Part shown: piece by piece, positions 1 to 5,892 of the stretch
How the letters are laid out: every line of letters begins with the position of its first letter
Numbering within the stretch: the first letter of the stretch is position 1
Assembly: GCA_041485905.1 (NCBI GenBank)
Contig: JBGPKK010000120.1
Coordinates: 1 to 14,123 of the forward strand
Direction: 5' to 3'
DNA: 14,123 nucleotides
Source of the DNA: JAHFUI01 sp041485905
GTDB lineage: Bacteria; Acidobacteriota; Vicinamibacteria; Vicinamibacterales; CAVVIG01
Program-made: the position numbers and the translations under genes
The notes under the pieces: model-generated
The model's input: the letters and a program-made list of their open reading frames with translations, nothing else
Databases searched by the model: none
Told to the model about the DNA's origin: nothing

Positions 1-293
1 ATTTGTATTCAGTGTCGCCGGTCGACGCCGACGCACTCGTCGCAGCCGGACGCGCGACGGGCGGCCATCTGGTCACCGTCGAAGACCATTACGCCGCGGG
101 CGGTATCGGCGACGCCGTCGCATCAGCGGTCGCCGGCGCTGCCTTCACCGTGCGGCGTCTCGCCGTCCGCGAGATCCCCAGAAGCGGCAAGCCAGAGGAG
201 TTAATCGATCGATTCGGCATCTCGGCGCGTCACATTGTCGAGGCCGTGCGGGCGGCGGTGACTGCCGGGAACGCTGTCGGGACGAGAGGCTAG
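1..293 (+). CDS. tkt: Transketolase, C-terminal fragment (5' end outside window)
   Basis: This is the last ~97 codons of a transketolase, the thiamine-diphosphate enzyme that moves two-carbon units in the pentose phosphate pathway or Calvin cycle. The frame is open at the left edge; bases 1-2 are the end of a GAT-like codon, giving DLYSVSPVD, the usual start of the transketolase C-terminal domain. Next come VEDHYAAGGIGDAV and IPRSGKPEEL. These resemble the C-terminus of the short vertebrate-type transketolases more than the longer E. coli type; this is from memory of the families. The related DXS and pyruvate dehydrogenase E1-beta proteins share the fold but not the RSGKPEEL stretch. The gene ends in TAG. 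A 14-residue tail follows the domain. Catalytic and cofactor-binding domains lie outside the window, so activity cannot be judged here. Confidence 0.9.
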   Translation, partial: LYSVSPVDADALVAAGRATGGHLVTVEDHYAAGGIGDAVASAVAGAAFTVRRLAVREIPRSGKPEELIDRFGISARHIVEAVRAAVTAGNAVGTRG

Positions 294-376
294 GGGTTGG
301 AAAGGGTCAGCAGCTTTCCAATCGCGTAGACGACGACCGGTCCTCCGACGATCACCCAGACGAGCCACTTTTTCAT
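290..376 (-). CDS. Possible 28-residue single-pass membrane peptide
   Basis: A minus-strand ATG at 376 opens a 28-codon frame starting MKKWLVWVIVGGPVVVYAIG and ending KLLTLSNP, with TAG overlapping the transketolase stop. It has a short basic N-terminus, about 17 hydrophobic residues forming a plausible transmembrane helix, then a lysine and a short polar tail. This is the layout of known bacterial small membrane proteins, but I do not recognise a family. The frame sits exactly between the convergent transketolase stop and the AT-rich palindrome at 383-458. There is no clear Shine-Dalgarno sequence upstream (the strand reads AGTCTTCACTTT before ATG), which lowers confidence. A chance reading frame is a real alternative; conservation of the peptide in relatives would decide. 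Confidence 0.42.
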   Translation of the reverse strand: MKKWLVWVIVGGPVVVYAIGKLLTLSNP

Positions 377-382
377 AAAGTG

Positions 383-458
383 AAGACTCAAAAGTGAAAA
401 ACTCAAAAGGACTGCGACTCTTTCGAAGAGCTTAGTCCTTTTCAGTTCCAAGTTTCTC
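383..458. repeat. AT-rich imperfect palindrome A
   Basis: Low-GC inverted repeat in a GC-rich background. The main arms are AACTCAAAAGGACT (400-413) and AGTCCTTTTCAGTT (434-447), which pair at 13 of 14 positions. Between them lies a smaller perfect hairpin, CTCTT-TCG-AAGAG (418-430). The outer sequence is purine-rich on the left and pyrimidine-rich on the right. Bases 439-454 match 4846-4861 in palindrome C at 15 of 16 positions, so the two are likely copies of one repeat. It lies downstream of the transketolase gene, so it could also act as a terminator, but there is no clean GC stem plus U-tract. Confidence 0.6.
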
Positions 459-496
459 CCGTCCTGCTGAGGCTGTAAAATGCTGACTTCGTGGCA

Positions 497-525
497 TTTA
501 CAATCGTTCCGCGCTCGTGTAATAT
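497..525 (+). promoter_or_regulatory. Candidate sigma70-type promoter of ftsH
   Basis: TTTACA (497-502; 5 of 6 to TTGACA) and TAATAT (520-525; 4 of 6 to TATAAT) are separated by exactly 17 bp. Transcription would start near 532, giving a leader of about 140 nt before the GTG at 671. It is the best-spaced promoter match seen upstream of ftsH. Not proven. Confidence 0.45.
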
Positions 526-535
526 CTCAGCACAT

Positions 536-585
536 TTCCGCTTCCCCGGCGGAAGTTCCTCACAAAATGGCGGGCTCGAGCCCGC
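536..585 (+). promoter_or_regulatory. Two hairpins in the predicted ftsH leader
   Basis: TTCCGC (536-541) pairs with GCGGAA (549-554) around a 7-nt loop. Then GCGGGCTCGAGCCCGC (570-585) is a perfect 16-bp palindrome. Both fall between the predicted transcription start (~532) and the ftsH start. The palindrome has no spacer, so it suits a dimeric DNA-binding protein better than an RNA hairpin. No U-tract follows either element, so an intrinsic terminator is unlikely. The function is unknown. Confidence 0.4.
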
Positions 586-670
586 AACTAGTCACTGAGT
601 CGCAACGCGAGTACCGGGCGCCCGGCCGTGTGCGTCTCGAAGCGCCTGTAGCGTTCATTAGGAGTACCTC

Positions 671-2467
671 GTGTTTTCTGGAAAGTGGTCTCGCCGCCGC
701 ACCCTCTCGGTTGCCGCCATCGCTCTCGCGATTCTCGTGTCAGGCGGCCTCGTCCTTCACGGGCGCATCGGCGTCGACGTCGCGCAGGTGCCGTTCTCGG
801 ATGTTCTGCGCGCGCTCGATCAGGGTGCTGTCTCGGAAGTCGTGGTGAACGGCGACACGCTCGACGTGAAGCTGACGAACGGCAAGACCGTCAGAACGGT
901 GGCGCCGGCCAACTACGTCACGGCCAACGCCGCGTTCATCCCCGACCTCACGAAGAAGAACGTGCGAATCGACGTCCGGACCGCGGCCGAGCAGTCGGCG
1001 TACAGTTACGGTGCGATGGCGATCGGTATCGGGTTCATCGCGCTGCTCGGCTTTACGCTGTACCGCGTGACCACCGGGCGCATTCCAGCGCTCGAGAGCA
1101 GGACGCGCGAAGCCAATGCTAAAGAGAGCACCGTGACGTTTGCGGACGTGGCCGGCATCGACGAAGCGAAAGAAGAAGTGAAGGAGATCGTCGACTTCCT
1201 GCGCGAGCCGGGACGCTTTGCGGCCATCGGCGGACGCATTCCCAAAGGCGTGCTGCTGGTCGGTCCGCCCGGAACGGGGAAGACGCTCCTGGCCCGGTCG
1301 ATTGCGGGCGAAGCCAAGGCGCCGTTCCTTTTCGCGAGCGGCTCCGATTTTGTCGAGATGTACGCGGGCGTGGGCGCGGCCCGCATCCGCAAGCTGTTCC
1401 GCGATGCGCGTCGCCATCAATCCTGCATCGTCTTCATCGACGAGCTCGACGCGGTGGGAAGAACCCGCGGCGGTACTTCGCTCAGTCACGAGGAGCGTGA
1501 ACAGACGCTCAATCAGTTGTTGGTCGAGATGGACGGCTTCGCGCCGAATCAGGGCATCGTCGTCATCGCCGCGACGAACCGGCCGGATATTCTCGACCCG
1601 GCGCTGCTGCGCCCCGGACGTTTCGATCGGCAGGTGACCGTAGGCTCGCCCGACGTGAAGGGACGCGAGCAGATTCTTCGCATCCATGCCCGGAAGGTCG
1701 CGGTCGATCCGGAAGTCGATCTACGGCAGATCGCCCGCGGGACGCCGGGGTTCTCCGGCGCTGAGCTCGCGAATCTGGTTAACGAAGCGGCGCTCTTCGC
1801 GGTCCGCGCGGGCCGCACGCAGGTCATGGCGAACGATCTCGATCAGGCGCGCGACAAGGTGCTGATGGGCGTCGAGCGCCGGTCGCTTGTGATGACGGAG
1901 CACGAACGCATCACGTGCGCGTACCACGAATCGGGCCACGCGGTCGTCGCGGCCCTGCTGCCGCACGCCGATCCGCTGCACAAGGTGACGATCATCCCGC
2001 GCGGGCGCGCGCTGGGCGTGACGATGCAGCTGCCGGAAGGCGATCGGCACACACACTCGCGCGAGTTCCTCGAAGCGCAGATCGCGATTCTGATGGGCGG
2101 CCGCGTCGCCGAAGAGCTCTTCCTCCGCCAGATGACCAGCGGCGCCGGCAACGACATCGAGCGCGCCACCGAGATCGCGCGGCGGATGGTCTGCGAGTTC
2201 GGCATGTCGACGCTGGGGCCGCTCGCGTACCGCACGCCCGGCAATCCATGGGACACCGACCACGGCGTGGGCATCAGCGAGGCGACCGCGCAGCGCGTGG
2301 ACGAAGAAGTCCGCGAGATCGTGATGCGCGGCTACGAGACCGCGCGGCAGATCATCGCGAAGAACCGCTCGTCGGTGCGGACGATGGCCGAGGAGCTGCT
2401 GGTGGTCGAATCGCTCGACGCCGACGGCATCCGCGCCGTCATGGCGTCAGCGTCAACCGCGGCGTAA
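671..2467 (+). CDS. ftsH: ATP-dependent zinc metalloprotease FtsH
   Basis: This is a membrane-anchored AAA+ protease that unfolds and degrades membrane and regulatory proteins as a hexamer. Order along the 598 residues: cytoplasmic start, TM1 (~12-31), a short extracytoplasmic domain, TM2 (~114-133), AAA ATPase with Walker A GPPGTGKT (198-205), Walker B FIDELDA (255-261) and the second region of homology with ATNRPDILDPALLRPGRFD, then the M41 peptidase with zinc motif HESGH (419-423) and third ligand D495 in SGAGND. All catalytic residues are present. The GTG start at 671 follows TAGGAG (659-664) at 6-nt spacing and leaves a normal N-terminus. At 598 residues it is somewhat shorter than E. 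coli FtsH (about 644), mostly through a short C-terminal tail. The pore motif reads MYAGVG (Y231-A-G) rather than the usual MFVGVG. It looks monocistronic. It may be one of several FtsH paralogues; this cannot be judged here. Confidence 0.95.
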   Translation: MFSGKWSRRRTLSVAAIALAILVSGGLVLHGRIGVDVAQVPFSDVLRALDQGAVSEVVVNGDTLDVKLTNGKTVRTVAPANYVTANAAFIPDLTKKNVRIDVRTAAEQSAYSYGAMAIGIGFIALLGFTLYRVTTGRIPALESRTREANAKESTVTFADVAGIDEAKEEVKEIVDFLREPGRFAAIGGRIPKGVLLVGPPGTGKTLLARSIAGEAKAPFLFASGSDFVEMYAGVGAARIRKLFRDARRHQSCIVFIDELDAVGRTRGGTSLSHEEREQTLNQLLVEMDGFAPNQGIVVIAATNRPDILDPALLRPGRFDRQVTVGSPDVKGREQILRIHARKVAVDPEVDLRQIARGTPGFSGAELANLVNEAALFAVRAGRTQVMANDLDQARDKVLMGVERRSLVMTEHERITCAYHESGHAVVAALLPHADPLHKVTIIPRGRALGVTMQLPEGDRHTHSREFLEAQIAILMGGRVAEELFLRQMTSGAGNDIERATEIARRMVCEFGMSTLGPLAYRTPGNPWDTDHGVGISEATAQRVDEEVREIVMRGYETARQIIAKNRSSVRTMAEELLVVESLDADGIRAVMASASTAA

Positions 2468-2503
2468 CTCAAAATCTTGCTATGCTGAGATCGGAGGGCT
2501 TGC

Positions 2504-2671
2504 ATGCTCCGACTCGCCATTAGTTTCCTGGCGCTGGGCGTGACGCTGCCACCCAACAATCACATGCTTCACGGCTCGCCCGAGCTGTACTTCATGCACT
2601 TCTGGGCGGTCGGCGATGCGGGGAAGATCGCCACGGGACTGAAGGCGGCGCTCGGCGAGCTGAAAAAGTAA
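2504..2671 (+). CDS. Hypothetical 55-residue protein
   Basis: An ATG at 2504 follows a strong Shine-Dalgarno, GGAGGG (2493-2498), at 5-nt spacing. It opens 55 codons ending in TAA at 2669-2671. The peptide begins MLRLAISFLALGVTLPP, a hydrophobic stretch that could be a short membrane anchor or weak signal, and continues through NNHMLHGSPELYFMHFWAVG to a charged end, LGELKK. The His/Met/Trp-rich middle is unusual for a random frame. I do not recognise a family. It starts 36 bp after ftsH stops and could be co-transcribed with it. Its last codons run into palindrome B, which also carries the start of the next gene. Support comes from the ribosome binding site, codon-like composition and fit into an otherwise empty gap. 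It is too short for homology-free certainty. Confidence 0.6.
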   Translation: MLRLAISFLALGVTLPPNNHMLHGSPELYFMHFWAVGDAGKIATGLKAALGELKK

Positions 2672-2735
2672 AAAGGCAAAAGTTGCGCGCCCTTCTGACC
2701 TTTACTTTCGCCTTCTGCCTTTCTTCTTCTACCTT
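2662..2735. repeat. AT-rich imperfect palindrome B
   Basis: The purine-rich left part (2662-2682, GAAAAAGTAAAAAGGCAAAAG) is imperfectly complementary to the pyrimidine-rich right part (2692-2709, CTTCTGACCTTTACTTTC) with small gaps, around a GC-rich loop (2683-2691). Further CCTTCTGCCTT-like units continue to about 2735. The architecture matches palindromes A and C although the words differ. It spans the stop of the 55-residue ORF and the start and signal-peptide codons of the TPR gene. Confidence 0.5.
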
Positions 2736-3936
2736 TGTCCACGCTCACGATTTTGCGCCGCTTCGCGAATGGGTGGCCGAGATCGATCGGCACGAGCCCG
2801 GCCAGACGGATGCGGCCGCGCTCACGGCGGTTTCCTGGTCGCGGCCGCAGCTCGAAGGGCTGTTCGTCGACGTTCATACGCTGCTCGAGCTGATCAACTC
2901 AGGCAAAGTCAAGGTGCCGCCCGGCGTTCCCTCGTTTTCACCTGAAGAGCTCCAGCAACTGCAACGGATCGCCACTCAGGAAAAGACGAACGGCATCACC
3001 CGGCTGGTGAAGCGCGGCGCGCTGCTGCATACCGACGTAGCCCTGCTGGTTCCTGATGCAACCGATCCCGCGGCGGATGCGCCGGCCGTGCCCAAGCCCC
3101 ATGAGACGCCGATCGCTCCGCGGGGTTCTTCCATCCGGGACGCTGACGGCCGAAACCAGGGCATGCGGTACAGCAACCTGCATTGGGATTTCGCACGCAT
3201 GCTGCTCGACGCGGTAAAGCCCGATGAGTTCGCCCGCGTGTGGTACCGCGCCACCGCCGCCTGGCTGACGTATCGCCATCAGCTCAGCGAAGCTACTCCT
3301 CATCTCCAGCGAGCCCGCGAGATCTTTCCAGCCGACGCCGGGATCCTCTTCTATAACGGCGGCCTGTACGAGATGCTCGCCGCGCCGCGCATTCAGGGGT
3401 TCATTCGGACGACTGCTCTCCCCGACGGCGTGTTCATCGACGTGGCGTCCGAACGGACGAACCTGCGTCGGGCAGAGGGGTTCTTCCGGCGGGCTCTCGC
3501 GCTCGATCCCGACCTGACGGAGGCGCGCGTCCGGCTCGGACGCGTGCTTGGCGTTCAGGGCCGTCACGAAGAGGCCATCCGGGAATTGCAGGCGGCGAAC
3601 GTGGCGCCGGACGATTCGCTGCTCCGTTACTACACCGCGTTGTTCCTCGGGGCAGATGAAGAGGCGCTCGGACATGCCGACCGCGCCCGTGACGCATTCG
3701 GCCGGGCGTCGGCCCTGTATCCACGCGCACAGTCGCCGCACCTCGCGCTCAGTCAGCTCGCGTGGCGCACCGGCGACCGCCCCGGCGCGCTTCGCGCGAT
3801 TCAGCCGGTGTTAGCGCTTCCTGCAGACGAAGACCAACGTGCGGATCCGTGGTGGGATTACTACGACGGTGCCGGTCGCGACGCGGACTCGCAGCTTGAT
3901 CGTCTGCGCGGGCTGCAGAACGGAAGCCGGCAGTGA
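2683..3936 (+). CDS. Secreted tetratricopeptide-repeat protein
   Basis: A 417-residue exported TPR protein of unknown role, probably a scaffold for protein-protein contact in the periplasm or at the membrane. The N-terminus LLTFTFAFCLSSSTFVHA is a plausible signal peptide with cleavage after VHA (~21). The middle is not a recognised domain. From about residue 200 to 380 there are helical pairs of TPR type, for example AEGFFRRALALDPDLTEARV, RLGRVLGVQGRHEEAIRELQ and ARDAFGRASALYPRAQSPHL, with the usual A/Y/P spacing. The chosen start is TTG at 2683, which gives the full signal peptide; the ribosome site is poor (AGG at 2674-2676) and the start lies inside palindrome B, so a different start is possible. 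The stop overlaps the VWA gene start by four bases (GTGA), so the two are likely translationally coupled and work together. Confidence 0.8.
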   Translation: MRALLTFTFAFCLSSSTFVHAHDFAPLREWVAEIDRHEPGQTDAAALTAVSWSRPQLEGLFVDVHTLLELINSGKVKVPPGVPSFSPEELQQLQRIATQEKTNGITRLVKRGALLHTDVALLVPDATDPAADAPAVPKPHETPIAPRGSSIRDADGRNQGMRYSNLHWDFARMLLDAVKPDEFARVWYRATAAWLTYRHQLSEATPHLQRAREIFPADAGILFYNGGLYEMLAAPRIQGFIRTTALPDGVFIDVASERTNLRRAEGFFRRALALDPDLTEARVRLGRVLGVQGRHEEAIRELQAANVAPDDSLLRYYTALFLGADEEALGHADRARDAFGRASALYPRAQSPHLALSQLAWRTGDRPGALRAIQPVLALPADEDQRADPWWDYYDGAGRDADSQLDRLRGLQNGSRQ

Positions 3937-4790
3937 GCGCGCGAACGCCCGCTGTGCTCGTGGGTCTGATGCTCGTCAGCTCGATGCCAGCCGCGACGCA
4001 AAGTCCGACGTTCGCAAGCAAAGTCGAGGCGGTGCGCGTCGACGTGCTGGTCACCGACAGGGGCACACCGGTGCGCGGCCTGCAGGCCGCCGACTTCGAC
4101 GTGTTCGACAACGGCGTACGCCAGCGGGTCGATCTCGTCAGCTTCGAACAGGTCCCGCTCAACGCCGTGTTGGTCTTGGACATGAGCGAGAGCGTCGCCG
4201 GTGAGCGCCTGGACAATCTGCGCGCCGCGGCGCGCGGATTGCTGGACGGCCTGAAGGCCGGGGATCAAGCTGCGGTCGTCAGCTTCAGTCACGTCGTCGT
4301 GCAGGGGTCTGGTCTGACTACGAACCTCGATCGCGTGCGGTCGGCCTTCGATCAGACGGAGCCGCGCGGCGAGACGTCGCTGCTGGATGGGATCTATACC
4401 GGGATGATGGTGGGCGAGTCGGACGTCGGTCGCTCGCTGCTTATTGTGTTCAGCGACGGCTTCGATACCTCGAGCTGGTTGTCATCCGATGCCGTATTGG
4501 ACGCTGCAAAGCGCTCGGACATCGTCGTCTACTCGGCCGCCGTCGGGACTTCGCCGAAGGCGACGTTGCTTGGCGACATCAGCGCGTCGACCGGCGGAAC
4601 GTTTTACCGGATCGAATCCACGAAAAACCTTGGCGCGACGTTCCTCGGAATTCTCGACGAGTTCCGTCAGCGGTACCTGGTCAGCTACTCGCCCCAAGGC
4701 GTCGCGAAAGGCGGCTGGCACCGGCTCGACGTGCGCGTCAAAGAGAAGAGCGCCGTCGTCAAGGCCCGCCCGGGATACTTCTCAAACTGA
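3933..4790 (+). CDS. Secreted VWA-domain protein (acidobacterial VWFA-related type)
   Basis: A 285-residue exported protein with a von Willebrand factor A domain, likely binding a protein ligand through a metal ion. A signal peptide covers about residues 1-22 (VLVGLMLVSSMPAATQ). A short beta-rich N-terminal part (VRVDVLVTDRGTPVRGLQ, then DFDVFDNG) is typical of the VWFA-related family described from Acidobacteria. The metal-site residues are complete: DMSES at 83-87 (D-x-S-x-S), T148 in GETSL, and D175 in FSDGFD. The C-terminus (YLVSYSP, HRLDVRVK, ARPGYF) also matches that family. GTG at 3933 overlaps the TPR stop. The stop codon lies inside the left arm of palindrome C. The true ligand is unknown; pairing with the TPR protein suggests an envelope complex. 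Confidence 0.88.
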   Translation: MSARTPAVLVGLMLVSSMPAATQSPTFASKVEAVRVDVLVTDRGTPVRGLQAADFDVFDNGVRQRVDLVSFEQVPLNAVLVLDMSESVAGERLDNLRAAARGLLDGLKAGDQAAVVSFSHVVVQGSGLTTNLDRVRSAFDQTEPRGETSLLDGIYTGMMVGESDVGRSLLIVFSDGFDTSSWLSSDAVLDAAKRSDIVVYSAAVGTSPKATLLGDISASTGGTFYRIESTKNLGATFLGILDEFRQRYLVSYSPQGVAKGGWHRLDVRVKEKSAVVKARPGYFSN

Positions 4791-4864
4791 AAACTTAAAA
4801 CCAAGGACTTAGAAGGACTACGCTTGGCGTCGCCGTCCTTTCAAGTTTTCAGTTCTAAGTTCTA
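4785..4864. repeat. AT-rich palindrome C between convergent genes, possible two-way terminator
   Basis: Arms AACTGAAAACTT (4785-4796) and AAGTTTTCAGTT (4843-4854) are perfectly complementary over 12 bp. Inside them AAGGAC (4813-4818) pairs with GTCCTT (4835-4840), and GGC-GTC-GCC (4826-4834) forms the tip. The left arm contains the VWA stop codon, and the right side ends two bases before the stop of the minus-strand membrane protein gene. In this convergent position a bidirectional terminator is reasonable. The 16-bp match to palindrome A (15 of 16) suggests it is also a member of a dispersed repeat family. Confidence 0.65.
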
Positions 4865-4866
4865 GC

Positions 4867-5892
4867 TTAACTTCCGAGCGCGGCAGCGCTCGGAGAGTCG
4901 GGCCACGCGACTTGCGGTGCGGCGATGTAGCCGGCGTGCGCCAGGCGTCCCTGAAAGAGCGCCGTTTCCGACGCCCAGAACACCAGCTTTACCCACAAGC
5001 GTCCGAGCACGTATAGCTGACCAACCAGCAACGCGAGCCACATCGACCAGCCAGCCTCCCCGGCTCCAGGCGCGACCAGCCCGTAGAGCGCCAATACGAT
5101 CGCGAAGAGCGCGACATCCACGAGGTAGAGACCAACGGCCGCGCCGCGGTTGCGCCAGATGAACCGCGCGCCGGCCGCAGCGGCACCGAGCATGCTGCGC
5201 CGGTCTTCGACAACAGCGCGCACTTTCGCATAGTCGAACAGGATGTTGCACGCGGCCAGAGAGAAGCCAAAGACTGCGTACAGCGCGACGCGAATCAGGA
5301 ACGCCGTGCGTTCGACCGTCAGATCGTAGGTGAGGCGAGGATAGATGGTGTTGAACAGCCACGGATGCAGGTAGCGAAACAGCAGTCCGTATGCCACCGC
5401 CATCAGCACGCCCAAGCGCAGGAATCTGAAGAAGAACACGCCTGACGCCGCGAAAAACCCGTGGGCGTCGGTCACCCGATCGCGCGCGTACCGGTCGATA
5501 ATGCCGCCGGCGAGAAAGATCCAGAGCCCGATATACGCGCTCGCCGCCGCGATGATGACGATGGGTTTGCGATCGTTGTCGATGAACGCGCTCAGGTTGT
5601 CGACGACCGCGCCGAAGCCGAGGACCGCCGGTCCGAAGGTGGCGCCGACGCCGGTCGCCTGGCTCGTGAATTCCTGCATCCAGTCGTAGTTGACGCCGCT
5701 CGCGGCGGTGTCGGCCGCGAGGCTCTCGCCGAGATGGTCCCGCAGCATGCCGCGCAAGGTGGCCGTCAGCGGCAGGCTGATCAAAACGGTCAGCGCCCAG
5801 ACCCCAAGAAGCACGGCCGGCGCGCGGTTGACCCGCCGCATCCCGTCGCCCCACGCCGCGAAAAAGGGGTACGGCCCCTTTTTGACGTTCAT
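4867..5892 (-). CDS. Polytopic membrane protein of unknown function
   Basis: A 341-residue integral membrane protein that I do not recognise. Likely membrane segments (residues): 25-46, 110-132, 152-174, 198-220, 250-274 and 282-308, with a weaker one at 85-104. Loops include LRDHLGESLAADTA after the first segment and RYARDRVTDAHGFFAASG after the second clear one. There is no obvious ATPase, transporter signature or catalytic motif. I chose ATG at 5892 because it overlaps the stop of the upstream M1 peptidase gene as ATGA; the longer reading from 5952 would add 20 residues lying wholly inside the peptidase gene. The overlap implies translational coupling, so it may help anchor, export or act with the peptidase. 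The stop TAA is just outside palindrome C. Confidence 0.82.
   Translation of the reverse strand: MNVKKGPYPFFAAWGDGMRRVNRAPAVLLGVWALTVLISLPLTATLRGMLRDHLGESLAADTAASGVNYDWMQEFTSQATGVGATFGPAVLGFGAVVDNLSAFIDNDRKPIVIIAAASAYIGLWIFLAGGIIDRYARDRVTDAHGFFAASGVFFFRFLRLGVLMAVAYGLLFRYLHPWLFNTIYPRLTYDLTVERTAFLIRVALYAVFGFSLAACNILFDYAKVRAVVEDRRSMLGAAAAGARFIWRNRGAAVGLYLVDVALFAIVLALYGLVAPGAGEAGWSMWLALLVGQLYVLGRLWVKLVFWASETALFQGRLAHAGYIAAPQVAWPDSPSAAALGS

Noticed and set aside
480..848. 122-codon frame from ATG 480
   Set aside because: It covers the ftsH promoter and leader and then overlaps ftsH in another frame; it has no ribosome site or recognisable motif.
740..1687. 315-codon frame antisense to ftsH
   Set aside because: It lies wholly opposite a complete ftsH, is rich in Arg/His/Asp as expected for a GC-rich shadow frame, and has no family motif.
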